A stretch of 64,000 nucleotides of DNA. Origin: Davidsoniella eucalypti (taxonomy: Eukaryota > Ascomycota > Sordariomycetes > Microascales > Ceratocystidaceae). Under the pieces are notes generated by a model, which was not told the DNA's origin, searched no databases, and was given only the letters and a program-made list of their open reading frames with translations. Each line of letters opens with the position of its first letter. The first letter of the stretch is position 1. Position numbers and translations under genes: made by a program. Shown here piece after piece: positions 24,421 through 36,719 of the stretch. The stretch lies in assembly GCA_004009845.1 (NCBI GenBank), contig RMBW01000039.1, positions 186,001-250,000 of the forward strand, given 5' to 3'.

Positions 24421-26559
24421 TCATAAGAGCATCTCAAAAAACAAGTATAAAAAAAGCCATCAACTACCGAAAAAAATATACACTTCAAAATAGCACTCTG
24501 CGTTTCTCATCTCTTCGCAGTAACGATATCCTTCTATTGTTTCATATACCTCATCTGCATATACACATTGCCATAGGCTGGCTTTTGTTCTCTTTGTTTT
24601 CTATTACCCTTTTCGTTTTTCTTTCCATGATTTCGATAACGTCTCAGCACGACGCTCGCCTTAGTTCTCTGATATCCCTCTTCGCACATCTTCTTGGTCA
24701 TTATACCTGTTTATTTGTCTTTTTTTCTTCTTCGATTCTTGTACTTGAATTCGTCTATATTCACCTTTGTTTTTTTTCTTCTTTCTACAGTATATATCCA
24801 TCATACATAGCGTGTTCTTGATTTTCGTCTTCATTCGTTTTCCTCTACACATACCTATCCTGATGATGGTGGCAGTGTGAAATTCTTTTCTTTTTTGGGA
24901 CTTTCTTTTTTCTTTGTTTTATCTTCTGGATAGATTATTATATCAACCTAGAAACCCAAAAATACAAAGACATGGCTATGTCTTTTTTTCTATTCGATTA
25001 TTTTACCATTTTTTCTCTTTCATTTCCCTCTTCAACTCTGTGGTAAACGTATATAGTTTTAACCCCCCTCCCTTCTTTTTTTTTTTTTTGTTTTGTTTTG
25101 TTTCCTGATTGTAGAAAAAAAACGTAGAGTTCATTCTTTTTATGTTTTTTTTTTCTTCTCCTTTGCTCTGGAACGAGTCTAGATGACGAGTTCACTTTTA
25201 GGACCGAATCATGATTTAGTTTGAAAATGCAAATACTTGATCTCAACTTACATCAAACTGTGTCATTCATCTTGTTTTAATTTTAATATCTCTGTGAAGT
25301 ATGTTTGTGATTCGTTTTCTATGTTTCTGAGACATTGTCTTTTTGGTTCTCTTGCAAATCAGTTTCTTTTAACTAGTATGGGAATATGACATTCTGTCTG
25401 TCATTGTCTCTCTTCTATGTAGTGAGATACATAGTAAGTATTTAAATTGTGGCTTTCTTACATATACATAGAAAGTAAAGGCCCTTTTGGTTCATCACAT
25501 ACACTCATATATTTAGCCGATAATAGTAATAATAATGGTAATATCAACAACAGCAAGTATTTGTATTCAATTTTGCTGAGTAGTAATAAAACGGTAACAT
25601 ACGTGACCTGGCCTTTATATTATTTTCGCATCCGAAAGGCCTTTTTGACGGACTATTGTTTTCAATAGTTTAACAGAAGATCTTTGAGTTCTTTCGACAC
25701 TGGTTAGTACTACTTGAAAAATTTAATGTTATTTGAAAGCTGTTACCTTGTACCTGAATTTGTGTTCAAAGTAACATTGAAACTCCTCTGATTTTGCGGA
25801 GATCTACCGGTACCTTGATTGGGGTTTTTTTTTTCTTTGGTTCGGTTCCCTAGATCATCGTACTTGGGTCGTTCAGTCGAAGGAACATAGCGTGTAGGTG
25901 TTGATTCATAATAACGTAAAAGCAGCAGTAACTAGATAGCTAGTGAATATTTAAAAAAAAAATTCATATCTTCATTATCTTGAAGTTCTTATACCGCCCA
26001 GCTACTTTATACAATAATGCAAGAAAACTAGAGTCTCAAACACATAGTTTATTACTGGTGGACTTATTCCAAGAATCTGCCGTCTTATACTGGTACGAAT
26101 AACTGAAAAATTAGCAAGTTGAACGTGCAAGAAAAAAGGGATGGTAAAACCCCGGTAAAACAAAAAATAACAGCATCGTCAGTCAGCTATGAATGGTAAC
26201 GCGACGTAAGAAGGGGAGAGAAGGAAAAAAAAAACCCCCCAGATTGTGATTTTACTTTAACTTTGAGCGTGTTGGTGATATTTTCTATCTTTTTTTTTTT
26301 ACTATATCGCAAGCGGTTTTTTTTATTATAGTGCCAAGCATGCTATACTTGATTCTCAATCTAGCTTCTGAAAGCCCTACTCTGGAGATGCCACCAGAAT
26401 GTTCTTGAACTGTAGTTACATTGTGTCAAACCGTCTCTTGAACATCAATATTCAGCCTCTTTGTTTTCATTTTATTTCTCGTTCTCCATCTCGCCAGTGA
26501 TCGAGTAGGCACCAAAAAAACGGTAGACTTTAATTCCTGCGAATATCTTACGTCTCGCC
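24421..26559. other. Intergenic, T-rich 3' flank and promoter of the HECT-like gene
   Basis: About 2.1 kb without a credible gene. The first kilobase is very T/pyrimidine-rich on the plus strand and probably includes the 3' UTR of the upstream gene. Poly-A and poly-T tracts lie near 25075, 25950 and 26290. No RNA gene is recognised. Confidence 0.5.
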
Positions 26560-28381
26560 ATGGATATCTTACCGGATTCCATCGTGATCTACGCCGAGCT
26601 TCTACTCACTCTCCGCCAAGTCTCCGTGCACGTGAGATTTCCATCGGCAATCGGCGCGGCTACGCGCGTTCAGCTCGTCGATGCCGGCCAGTGCCTACGC
26701 GTCAGCCACGCCGCCCACACGCGCACTCTTCGTCTCCCCGCCTGCGTCCACGGCCCAGCTCATCTGCCCTTGCCGCCGCCATCCAACCAGCCTACTACTA
26801 CTACTGCTGCTTCGGGATCGGCTAGCTGGAAACTACCGCTGGCGCCCGCCGTGCCCGTGCCGCACTATGTCCACGAGCACCAAGATGTCCCGTGGGAGGC
26901 CCGTGATTTGGCCGTGGGCGCTTCGGTGCGGTGTCGCTCCTGTGATCGGGTCTTGGTGGGCGACGGGGTGATTCGGGCTTGGAAGGACTTGCCGAGCGAG
27001 AACTGGGCTGAGATGATGGAGTTTTGGCATTGTCATAAACCAGATGTGCCCAAGGACGGCCAACCGCATCCGGAAAACAGTGCCAGTCTGGCTCAGCGGG
27101 CATATGGCGCGGCTAATGGACGAATCTCTGCACAGAAGCATGTCGGCTTCGTCGACCTCTCATCGTTTCTCTTTGTCAAAGACGACGTCAAGTCAATCAA
27201 GGTAAGCAACAGCTTCATCTCCCACTCTGGCATCTTCCCCGCGTTTTCACTTTGCTCTTTGGCATGGCTTCGGCACATAAGTAAAGACAATTCAAATGTC
27301 CGTTCACCTTATATGTACATCTTTTTTTTTCCGGGGTCTAAAGAAGGTGGCCTTGTCGTTTTCTTTGCTTTGATTCTCTGCATGGACGCCTTCGTCACGC
27401 ATGTGCCGACTTCTTGTGCGCTTATAGAGAAGCTAAGCAAGACACTTCAGTGGCACGGTCACCGATACAAAGCCCCAAGAGTATCTTTTATTTCTAGCTG
27501 CCCTTCTTATGCCGTATGATGGCTCTGCATAGAACCTTTTGTTATTGCATTTGCAGAGTAGTGTGAATAGCCTACTGCGCATCAAGACTCTCTCTTCCCA
27601 GAGAGAAGAAACAAGCTTCAATACCTCTAGCAGTCTCAAAGTGCGCAGTCAGGTACATTTCCTCGCCAAGGCTACATTCAAGCAATCCATCCTAATCACG
27701 TTGGTATGCTGTATCATTACTGACTGTTTCTCGCGTTTCTTTCTTCTCTCGTGATTATAGTTTGCAGAACCACTAACGCTAGAGCCAACTACTAATGCAA
27801 CAACGAACTCGTTTGCTCGGCCTGCACCTGTGCCAGTCTTCTGCACTAATTGTGAATGCAGAGTCGGCAGCCATGATCACGAGAATGCCTCGACTGTACT
27901 ATTCAAATGGCTCGTCGCTACACAGAGCGCTGTCGCGCAGCCGTCCAGCAACATCTGCCTGACCGCTAGCCTACTAGCAGCCATGTCCCGGTCGGGATAT
28001 TCCAAGTCTATCTTGTTACCCTCTGTGCGAACTATCAGCAGTAAGAATAGTAGTGGTGATGGCCAGTCCAAAGAAATCACGACGCTGAAGAAGCCACTGC
28101 TGTATCTCTGGATCATGAACCCACATACTACGTATTCTTCCACCGAGGCTTGCGAAGCTCAGGCAGCTCTACGTATCATGTACAAGATGGTTAGCACCTA
28201 TGAGGCTGATATGCTACTAGACGGTGTCAGCTCCGATGTTCAGGAATTGGTCTGGCCTAGGGAAGCTATAGATGAAGCTATTAGAGTTCTACATAAAGGC
28301 TTCTCAATCATGCCCCCGGAGGCTCGCCAGTTCCAGGATTGGAAAGTATCTTTGTTGGACAAATGGATGCGGCTATCATGA
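26560..28381 (+). CDS. HECT-like E3 ubiquitin ligase / E2-binding protein (UBE3D family)
   Basis: Proposed exons are 26560-27201, 27557-27703 and 27761-28381, all phase 0, giving 469 aa. The signature of the HECT_2 (E2-binding protein) family is clear: a CRSC motif, then LPSENWAEMMEFWHCHKP and GFVDLSSFLF in exon 1. The last exon has FCTNCECRVG, LYLWIMNPHTTYSS and the C-terminal IMPPEARQFQDWKVSLLDKWM. The family binds E2 enzymes such as UbcH10 in animals and acts in ubiquitination. The first intron is unusually long (355 nt) and the frame stays open from exon 1 to 27519, so the middle of the gene is uncertain; an extra exon or intron retention is possible. The 57-nt second intron is well supported. 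Confidence 0.8.
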
Positions 28382-29146
28382 TGCTTGCTTTATATTAGAA
28401 AATCAGTACCTGTGTATACTAGTAGACTAATACATACCCTCACGATATACTTCATTGGCATCTGCCTGGCTTATTTCATACATATATGCTTTGGAAAGTA
28501 AGGCATACGCCCTCAAGATCCTTAGACTGCAAATAAACCAATGGACAAAAAGTGTAAGTGGCTTGAAAAAAGGCTATGTCTGTGTTGAATTCTAAGACGC
28601 CATGTTGAAAATTCTTATATAGGGAGGGTTAGGTACACCAAGAGGAATAAAAAAGGAAACTAATCATAGAGAAAGCAATATTCCTAGTAGGTAGGCAATG
28701 ACGAATGGAAATGAATTTTCGGATGTATCCTTTATGAGGATGAAACTTTAAATGTAAAGATATAAAAAAAAATTGAGAGATAAGAAAAGGATACCAGATA
28801 ATAGGATACGCCAGCAAATGCAATAAGAAAAGTTTGAAAACAAGATAAGAGCCAAAAACTCCTTCCGTGAAAAAGAATTTTTTTTTTTCTCAAAGGTAGG
28901 ATTTGTTTTCTTATCTCTCAATGCTTGAATAATGAAAATGTAAATAGAACTTACCCAGCGTAGGAAAAAGAAGAGAAGAGAAGAAGAAAAAAAACGAAGG
29001 GAATATATGGCAATGAATGAGATAGCAAGAAAAGATGTAAACACAGATGAGATAACCCGCTAAGAACTTTCATTGGAAGGTCATCAAGAAGCAGAAGAAA
29101 GACAAGTCAGGATGAGGAATTTAGGATATTGACAAAAGAAGATCCT
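28382..29146. other. Convergent 3' region between the HECT-like gene and lipin
   Basis: AT-rich sequence shared by two converging genes and presumably holding both polyadenylation regions. Open frames here are low-complexity and unsupported. Confidence 0.5.
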
Positions 29147-31483
29147 TTACTGTTTTACTTCAACCTGTCTGTCCTTGGAGACAGAAAGATTGTTAACGCC
29201 CGTGATCAACTGGGCACTAACATCGGGAATCGCATGTGGCGCCGAAGCAGCAGCTTTACTCATTGCTTCTTTCGCGGCAATGGCGGCAGACTCGACGAGG
29301 CTACTGACGCTCTGTTCAAGTTCATCATCATCGTACTCTTCTTCATCGCTACCCAGCTCATGATCATCTTCTTCTTCGCCATCGATCTCTTCATCGTCAG
29401 CATACTCATCATCATCTTCCTCCTCTTCCTCATCGTCTTCCTCTTCTTCGTCCTCGCCCTCGTCTTCACCCTCAGAAGATGTGAACGAGAACTCATCAAC
29501 ATCACGTGGCCGATCACGCCAGTAGTTGAAATCTGTGAATTCTTCGCCACCACCCTTGACCATGGTGCTTGCCGGAGGGAAATAGTGGTCTACAACTTCA
29601 TTGATGTTCATATAGGTCATCTTGAGTGTGTTCAAACTTAAGAGATCCATGGATACTTCAGAGTTGGAGTTGATAGTGAAGATACGGTTACGTGGCACAT
29701 CAACAGTACGGTACGAGATCTGGTCCGTCAACCGGTTACCAAATCCAGCGTAAAATGGGCGGCTGTCCGGACCGTACAGGTTTTGGATATCACGCAAAGT
29801 AGCCATTTTGAAGATATGGGGCTTGCGCAAGTAGATCTCACGGCGCAGTGCGTGGAATGTTCTATCGGGCGACAAGATGGTTGGGCCTCGAGGTAGACGG
29901 TATCCATCCTGCACGATACCGTTAAGGTACGCGCGAGTGGTATCAGATTGCCCCACGGACCGTGACGTTAGGTACATAATGTTGTAACCGTTGGCTGAAA
30001 TATCGCTGTACAGCTTAGCGATGCCTGAGTGTGTCCAGTCACGGCCAATCATGTTCAACACATGGCCCAGCGCATCCGACTTGGTAATTGTGCCATCGAT
30101 ATCCGAAATAACCACGGGCGAATCGTACTTCCACAGGAACATATAGGCCTGGCAGGTCGCACGGTTGACGGTAAAGCTCATGACATTTTCGCCAGGCTTC
30201 AAGCTGAGCGCCTTCAGTTGATCACTGGTTAGACGCAAAGTCTTGGCATAGTTCCGGTTAGGATCACCAGCGGGGGCAACATCCGACACAGAAGTACCAG
30301 TTCTGGACTGAAGCTGCATGGGCCCCGCATCGGACTCTGAGCGACGGTGGGTATGGGCGACATGATGGTGTGCTGAGGTGATATCGCTACCATCACTCTG
30401 ATATCCCGGGTCAGACAGAGCATCTGCAGCACCATTGGTGCCTGACCGCATAGCAGTATCTAGCGTACGCTTCATAGCTGCCTCCTTTGCCTCCTCGCTG
30501 TGATAGATCCAAAGGTTTCCATTCTCGTCGAGGCCGAAAAGTGCGCCAATGTCGTAATTTCCATCTAGTTCCTCCGAGAGAATACGACGAGCGAGAATTT
30601 CGGCTTTAAGGACATCCTCCTCGTTGCTCTTGAACCCGGTGATATCGAGCATTAGATCTCCAGTCTCTGTAATTTGGCTGGGGATATTGACGGCAGATAG
30701 TTCCTTGGACAATGCAATGGCTCTCTCAATAGCATCTCGTGGTGCTAGAGGTGGGGGGCTGTTGGATCTTTGCGTGAATGGGCTTTCCGCGCGCATAGAT
30801 TGGTTGACAGAGCGGTTATCAGGGCGGGCAGATGGGCGGAGGTGTTCTTCGCTAGCAATAGCTTCGGGACCTTGCCATTCTTCGGATTTAGCACGGGCGT
30901 TCAGGAAGTCGGGCGGTGATGTTGATAAAGATGTGAGAGATCCTAGACAGATTATGATGTATTAGCTATTAGGCTCTACTTTTCATGTCGTCCTTTCTCC
31001 TGTTGTCAGAGAAGTAAACAAGTGCGTACCATCGTCATTTATATCGGCAGACGAGCTTGCTAAGGCCTTTGGGGAACGTCGAGATTTGGTCGTAGAGTTG
31101 TCGTCAAGGTTGAAGGAGTCTGGGTCGTCTTGAAGGTCGTGAACTTTTGCAGATATTTGGGGGCTGGCCATAGGAGATGCCAGGGGTGAGGTTTGGAGAG
31201 CTTGTGGGATGTTGTCGGTGGTCTCGAAGACGAAGAAAGCCTCGCCTCCTTCGCCAAGTTTCATGGAATAGTCCTGCTTGATGCCATTTACCACGAACTC
31301 GACCTTCTTTTCGAAGGGTCTTAGCAGAGAAAACTTGCCAAAGCGAACGTGAAACGGTGAGCAGGAGAGCGAGCCATCTTCGTGCTCAACAACGATGACG
31401 TCGATAGCACCACTCAGTGTAGCAGGGTTGATCGAGTTCCAGGCCGTCGACACAGAGTCACTGAGGTTGCGCACGTACTGCAT
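29147..31483 (-). CDS. PAH1: Lipin-type phosphatidate phosphatase
   Basis: Dephosphorylates phosphatidic acid to diacylglycerol, controlling the split between phospholipid and triacylglycerol synthesis and nuclear-membrane growth. Two exons on the minus strand, 31483-31030 and 30942-29147, give 749 aa. The N-LIP domain is at residues 1 to about 105 (MQYVRNLSDSVSTAWNSINPATLSGAIDV, with the HVRFGK strand). The HAD-type C-LIP domain has the catalytic DIDGT at 432-436, followed by KSDALGHVLNMIGRDWTHSGIAKLY, the TSR segment, and the conserved YAGFGNR. The C-terminus is a long Asp/Glu tail, as in yeast Pah1, where it docks the Nem1-Spo7 phosphatase. Ser/Pro-rich stretches between the domains are likely phosphorylation sites. 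The protein is shorter in its linker than yeast Pah1 (862 aa). The gene lies tail-to-tail with the HECT-like gene. Confidence 0.97.
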
Positions 31484-32850
31484 CGTGGAAATGGACTAAA
31501 CGAGTGTATATCGTAGACGGCGATTTGGTTCCTGAGCAGGAGAAGACAAAGTAAGGACGCTGCGCCGTTACTTGGAGCAAAACCAAGCAGATTATGGGCG
31601 AGGAAGAAGGGAAGAAAGATCAGGAACAGGCGGTGCTTTTGAGGGGCAGCGCAAGCTAGCCAGGTGGGCGGCCAAAAAGGAGAGGCTTCTATGATCAGGC
31701 GAGCGTATAGGTAGGCAAATTATGGTATCGAATCCAGGCTGCAGATACTATGGTTGTCGTTCTGGGGATCGTCGGCTCGCTATGAGTATTGTGTGCAGGT
31801 GGTTGGAATGCTGCGGTGGTTTGTGTTCGCAAACGGCTTGGTGCAGGGTTACGACAAGCTGTAAACGGTGAATAAACCAAACCCTTCGATCCGGGTTGGT
31901 CAGAAGACAATTCTGATTCTACCCAGGGAGGAAATAAAGAAAAAAGAACAAAGGATAAACAACTCAGGTAGATTGGCACAGAATCTACCAGGTCTTTATT
32001 TGGCGTTTATTATTCGAGATGAAAAGGAAAGAAATATCAGAAACGGCTAGCACGAGGAAAACAAAGACAAGAGAATCGAAGGAGTCGCAGATAAAAGTCG
32101 CAATATCAGAATAGTGGTGTAGGTGTATCTGTATAGGTGAGTGAATGGTCGTCTAGTCGTGCTGTTACTATCAGCTGCAGGTGAGCTTTGTCCACACCCA
32201 CGTTGGCACAGCACAGGCCCAGACTCCGTTGAGGTGCAGGCTACAAGGTAAGGAAGCCAAAGGCCTATCTCTGCGTATAGAGCGCGTATAGAGTAGATAG
32301 AAGGCACCGGAGGGAACAAGAGAAGCCAGCGACTGCGTCAAGATGCTCGAATGCAGCGAGCTACAGAGGATGAGATGCAGAGTGATATGCACAGACTGGC
32401 GGATTGTAGTGTAGTAGTAGCCAAGATTTAGCAGCGATTGGGACATGAAGTCACCGAAGACGAAGCCGTAGCAGGTGAAGCAGAGCAGATATCGAAGGCA
32501 CCGTCGGCGATCATGAGCTAGAGAAAACAAAACCAGCGTATGGGCAAAGGTGGGATGGTGGTTGGATGCTTGCACAAGAGAACAATCGCTTGGAGAAGCG
32601 ATGCAGGCCAGTTATAGCGGCAGAATGGCCACGGGCAGGCGCTAGGTCGAGAAGAGTCTGTTGTGCGGCACAATGGAAGGAAGAGGAGGATGGATGGACG
32701 ATGCAGCGAATGCCCTGTCTCTGGCATCGAAAAGGCCAAGTGAGACTCACTGCGGGATATACAGATACAACCGATAGCAACTGGATACTGTGTTGTGTCG
32801 GTATACAGTGGCTAGAACGCTGAGGTGACTTCTTGCTTGGGTTATGCACC
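31484..32850 (-). promoter_or_regulatory. Upstream leader/promoter region of lipin
   Basis: On the minus strand this 1.4 kb is pyrimidine-rich, as expected for a long fungal leader, and contains several short overlapping open frames (31695-31979, 32171-32575, 32511-32849). None has a recognisable domain. If transcribed they would be upstream ORFs. The transcript start cannot be placed. Confidence 0.4.
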
Positions 32851-34949
32851 CTTGCCTAGATACTTGCAAATCTTAGTAGATGCAGAAACACCGATTAGGA
32901 AGAACAGAGGTAGGATATCGATGCTTGTCGTGACACCGGAATCTAAGAGAAAAAGGTGCATATACAACTAAACCCAACAGACATATTTCATGACAGGTCT
33001 TTTTCTTTGTATACACGATACTGCTTTCTGCAACTACGCCAACAAAACCTGCAAATGCGAATAAGAACAAGAGACCCTTTTTCATATGCTGCAGCTGCCT
33101 GCCTCGGCATGTGCAAGGATGCCACAGAGGAAGCTGCCAAAATCCAATAGCCTGCGTTCACATGACAAAATAGTTGAAATATGAGTTTTGACTGTTATTG
33201 TCGTCTGCACGGGCAACTACGCTGGCGGTAAATCCTGTGACCACTGCATTCTGTAACATCGCCGAGAACCAAAGAACAATATCAACATGAACACATTGTC
33301 CTTATTTTTCAATCTTCTTTGTATAGTGTCCGTATTACTCTTATATTTTTTTACTGCCGCATCATGACGGGTCTTACTGTACCAAGCGAGAAAAAAAGCA
33401 GGAAATAAGAATACGGCAGGACATACTGGGATAGTGGCGTTTTCTCAACAAACTAAACGCATCTTGGTATCAGCTGCTATTCAGTGGACGAAACGAGCCT
33501 CTTCCCCAGCGCCCCAGGCAATATTTAAAAGTTTCCGTGCCATGTTCTGCGCTATTTCACCACAAAGACTACCAAAAATTCGGTTGGTGCTGGCCAACAA
33601 GCTGTTCCTTCACAACATCCGGAAAATCTACAAAATAATCGCCTCTGCTACCGTGTTGGAGAAAATAGCTTCCGCCGAAATCTGACCAAAAGACGGACAC
33701 AAACGCCCCAACAGCCAACAGAGAAACACTGGCAATTCATCTGTTATAGAACGGTTCTGTCAAATATAAGACCATCCTTGGCTGACCATTAGCAGGCAAC
33801 TTCAACACGGTGCTCTAGATGGACCGATCGCTGCTAAAGCATGCTTTTCGGGTTGATTGTTTTGTTTGTTGGCCTACTTTGGCTTGGCCTACAGCAAATG
33901 GGGTTATGCTTCAGTGCCTGGTTGGGGCATTTGTTGGTGAGAACGACAGGCCTCGATAAGTCCATCAGATCCGTGCTAGGAACAGGAACAACAAAAGTTC
34001 GCTCTCTTTTTTCTCCAGAAGAATCTGCCGTGCAACTAACGTATTAGTAGTTAATAGATGGAGGATGGAAAACAGTGGGACAATTTCATCATGAGCGTCT
34101 TTGGGATGACGTTTTCTTTGTGATTTTTCACAGACGGTATGTATTTATTGCTCGCTTTAATAGTATGATTATAGGTGCTCCAGCCTATAACGAAGAGTTT
34201 GCCCCTTCTGTAATTTTTCATTACGCGATCTGGGAAATGAATGCTTGTCTTTCAGACTTCATTCATCTCGGTCCCTTGAGTGCCCTGTCGACCAAACTAA
34301 GGCGCTCGCTCTCTCACTTATATTCCACACTTAAGGCTAAGTGTAGAAGGGGGCAAATGTCAAGGGAAATACTGCCTGGAAGAAAATCCCCAGTTGGCAG
34401 TAAATTCACTTGCCAATCACGACCTGGCCATGACGGGGGCTTTTCTTCTGGTCAATGAATGATCACAAGCCAAAAAAGTGAACCATCTATCAGTTGTATT
34501 AGTTGTATTAGACGACTCATGAACCCTGTGTGCAAAACTGACAAATCCACCTTATTTACTTTTTTTTCTGTAACCATAGTGGGGTTCCCGTTTTCAAGAT
34601 CACCAACCACCATCACATAACCCGACTATGCTGACAGGTAGGGTTTGTTCAATGTACCTGCAGGGCTCCTTATCGCAGCCAATGACAACGACTGAAATCC
34701 GGAACTGTCAGCGGCTTTCGTTATCTTATTGAATTTTTTGGTCGCCTATACTATTGTGAATAGTGTGACGGCAAATGTGAAGAAGTCTGGCATGTTGATG
34801 GTGATACTCACTTTGATCGACTCTTGAACTCTTTACCAGGAGCTAGCTATCTATTTGGGCTATCCATGCTATTAGGTTGATCTATCAAATCTAGATAAAA
34901 CCAACTTTATTCCGTCGTTCTTGTTGGCTTATCTAGAGGAACAAAGTCT
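32851..34949. other. Intergenic between lipin leader and TRM2
   Basis: About 2.1 kb with no supported gene. A small frame at 33841-34047 begins with a hydrophobic segment but lacks other support. A tandem duplicate of TTGTATTAG lies near 34495-34512. Confidence 0.5.
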
Positions 34950-36719
34950 ATGCGTTTCGCTCATAGACTTGTAAGCTACACTAGCAGCAGTGCAAGTTGT
35001 TATATCCCGAAAGTGCGGACTTTCTACCCTCACTCCATAGTACCATCATCTCGAAAATTCCACTACACGCACATCGCCAGGATGACCGACTGTGGGCCCG
35101 CGCCCGTATGCGCATCGGCACCACCAGCACCGATAACACCCGCCTCCGGACCACAAAAGCGCGGCAAGCCACAGGGCGGCCGGCCATGGAAGAAGAAGAC
35201 GAAGCGGGAAAAGAACATCACCCAAGGCTCATCTGAAGATGTCCTACGCATGGACTTGCTTGCGCTGATGAAGGACCGCGGCATCGACCCCGACGCCTAT
35301 GTAGATTTCGACACCTTACCACCAGTCAACTCCGAAATCGAAGTCGAAGTACACGAGCTCTCGTCAACAGGCGATGGTTTGGCTATCCAGAAAGACTCTC
35401 CGGTAACTCAAATCTATACTGTGCCGTTTGTAGTTCCGGGAGATGTAGCGCGCATCAAGGTAGTGCGCCACCTGTTGGCCGACAAGCACTCCATGGCCGA
35501 CTTCTTAGGAATTGTCACTCCATCTCCACGCCGCGACGACTCGCGTATCCAGTGCCAATACTTCTCCAAGTGTGGTGGCTGCCAGTTCCAAATGCTAGAC
35601 TACAATGACCAACTCGGCCTTAAGAAGCGCATTGTCGAGAAAGCCTTCCTTAACTTCTCCGGTATCAACCTTTCCGTGCCCGTCGGCGAAACAATCGGAA
35701 GTCCACTTCAGTACGGATATCGCACCAAACTTACGCCGCATTTTGACGGCCCACCAGGCGGTCGCGCACTAAAACGTAGTGGGAAGAAGCCGCAGTTCGA
35801 CAGCGTTCCCGAGATTGGCTTCATGCTCAAGGGTCGCCGGAAGGTCCTGGATATCGAGGACTGTCCTATCGGCACCTCGGTGGTGCGCAAGGGTGTGATC
35901 AACGAGCGCAAGCGGGTAGCCGAGAACCTGGAGCAGTACTCGCGCGGAGCTACCCTCCTTGTACGCGAGAGCACCAAGAGATACGCCAAAGGCAGTGCAG
36001 AGATCCCTACGGAAATCAACGACGAAGACACCGTCATGGTGGAGAACGAGGACTCTGTTGATATCAAGACCTACGAAACGAATGCTCTGACCGTGACCAC
36101 CGAATATGTCAACGGCAAGCTATTCACGAACCCCGCCGGCTCATTCTTCCAGAACAACAACTCGATCCTCAAGCCTTTTACAGAATACGTACGTGCCAAC
36201 GTACATCCACCCTCGGCCACAGCTGAAGCCTCTCCTATCAAATACCTAATCGACGCATACTCCGGCTCCGGCCTCTTCACCATTTCGCTCTCCGACCTCT
36301 TCGTCAACAGTGTAGGCATCGACATTGCCGAGCAATCCATCACATACGCACGCGATAACGCCCGTCTCAACGGCATGAATGCCGAGCGTTGCTCCTTCAT
36401 CGCTGCCGATGCCGGCGAGCTCTTCAAGAGCGTTACGTACTCGGCCGACGAAACACTAGTGATTCTGGATCCCCCACGTAAGGGCTGTGATGAAGATTTC
36501 CTACGTCAGCTACTTACATTTGCGCCGAAGAGGGTCATCTACATCTCCTGCAACGTCCATACCCAGGCACGTGATGTGGGCTTCTTGGTGCGCGGTAATG
36601 AAGAAGCTGGTAGTGCTAGATATGAAGTTGAGAGCTTATGTGGCTTCGATTTTTTCCCTCAGACGGGCCATGTCGAAGGTGCCTGTGTCCTGTCTCGAGT
36701 GGACAATGTGTCTGAGTAG
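34950..36719 (+). CDS. TRM2: tRNA (uracil-5-)-methyltransferase, TRM2/RumA family
   Basis: Makes 5-methyluridine (T54) in tRNA using SAM. Single exon, 589 aa. After an Arg/Ser-rich N-terminus comes a TRAM RNA-binding domain (about 105-185), then a RumA-like Cys cluster C-x5-C-x2-C (QCQYFSKCGGCQ) with a later Cys in DIEDCPIG, which suggests a [4Fe-4S] site. The SAM-binding domain shows FQNNNS, DAYSGSGLFTISL, GIDIAEQSITYARDNARLNG and the DPPRKG loop. The catalytic nucleophile is Cys534 in ISCNVHTQ. The end matches the family consensus FPQTGHVE. Residues 1-44 look like a mitochondrial presequence and Met45 is a plausible second start. Confidence 0.95.
   Translation: MRFAHRLVSYTSSSASCYIPKVRTFYPHSIVPSSRKFHYTHIARMTDCGPAPVCASAPPAPITPASGPQKRGKPQGGRPWKKKTKREKNITQGSSEDVLRMDLLALMKDRGIDPDAYVDFDTLPPVNSEIEVEVHELSSTGDGLAIQKDSPVTQIYTVPFVVPGDVARIKVVRHLLADKHSMADFLGIVTPSPRRDDSRIQCQYFSKCGGCQFQMLDYNDQLGLKKRIVEKAFLNFSGINLSVPVGETIGSPLQYGYRTKLTPHFDGPPGGRALKRSGKKPQFDSVPEIGFMLKGRRKVLDIEDCPIGTSVVRKGVINERKRVAENLEQYSRGATLLVRESTKRYAKGSAEIPTEINDEDTVMVENEDSVDIKTYETNALTVTTEYVNGKLFTNPAGSFFQNNNSILKPFTEYVRANVHPPSATAEASPIKYLIDAYSGSGLFTISLSDLFVNSVGIDIAEQSITYARDNARLNGMNAERCSFIAADAGELFKSVTYSADETLVILDPPRKGCDEDFLRQLLTFAPKRVIYISCNVHTQARDVGFLVRGNEEAGSARYEVESLCGFDFFPQTGHVEGACVLSRVDNVSE
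35082..35084 (+). promoter_or_regulatory. TRM2: Second in-frame start codon of TRM2
   Basis: The first AUG (34950) has U at -3 and C at +4, a weak context. Met45 at this position has A at -3. Starting here removes the basic presequence-like N-terminus (MRFAHRL...HIAR) and leaves all enzyme domains. Dual targeting by leaky scanning is inferred. Confidence 0.45.

Noticed and set aside
29129..29641. 170-codon plus-strand frame with an apparent membrane protein
   Set aside because: Antisense of the lipin acidic tail; GAA/GAT codons read in reverse give Phe/Ile/Leu/Ser strings that mimic membrane helices.
33841..34047. 68-codon frame with a hydrophobic N-terminus (possible small secreted or membrane protein)
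   Set aside because: Short, no second supporting feature; hydrophobic runs are common in T-rich intergenic frames.
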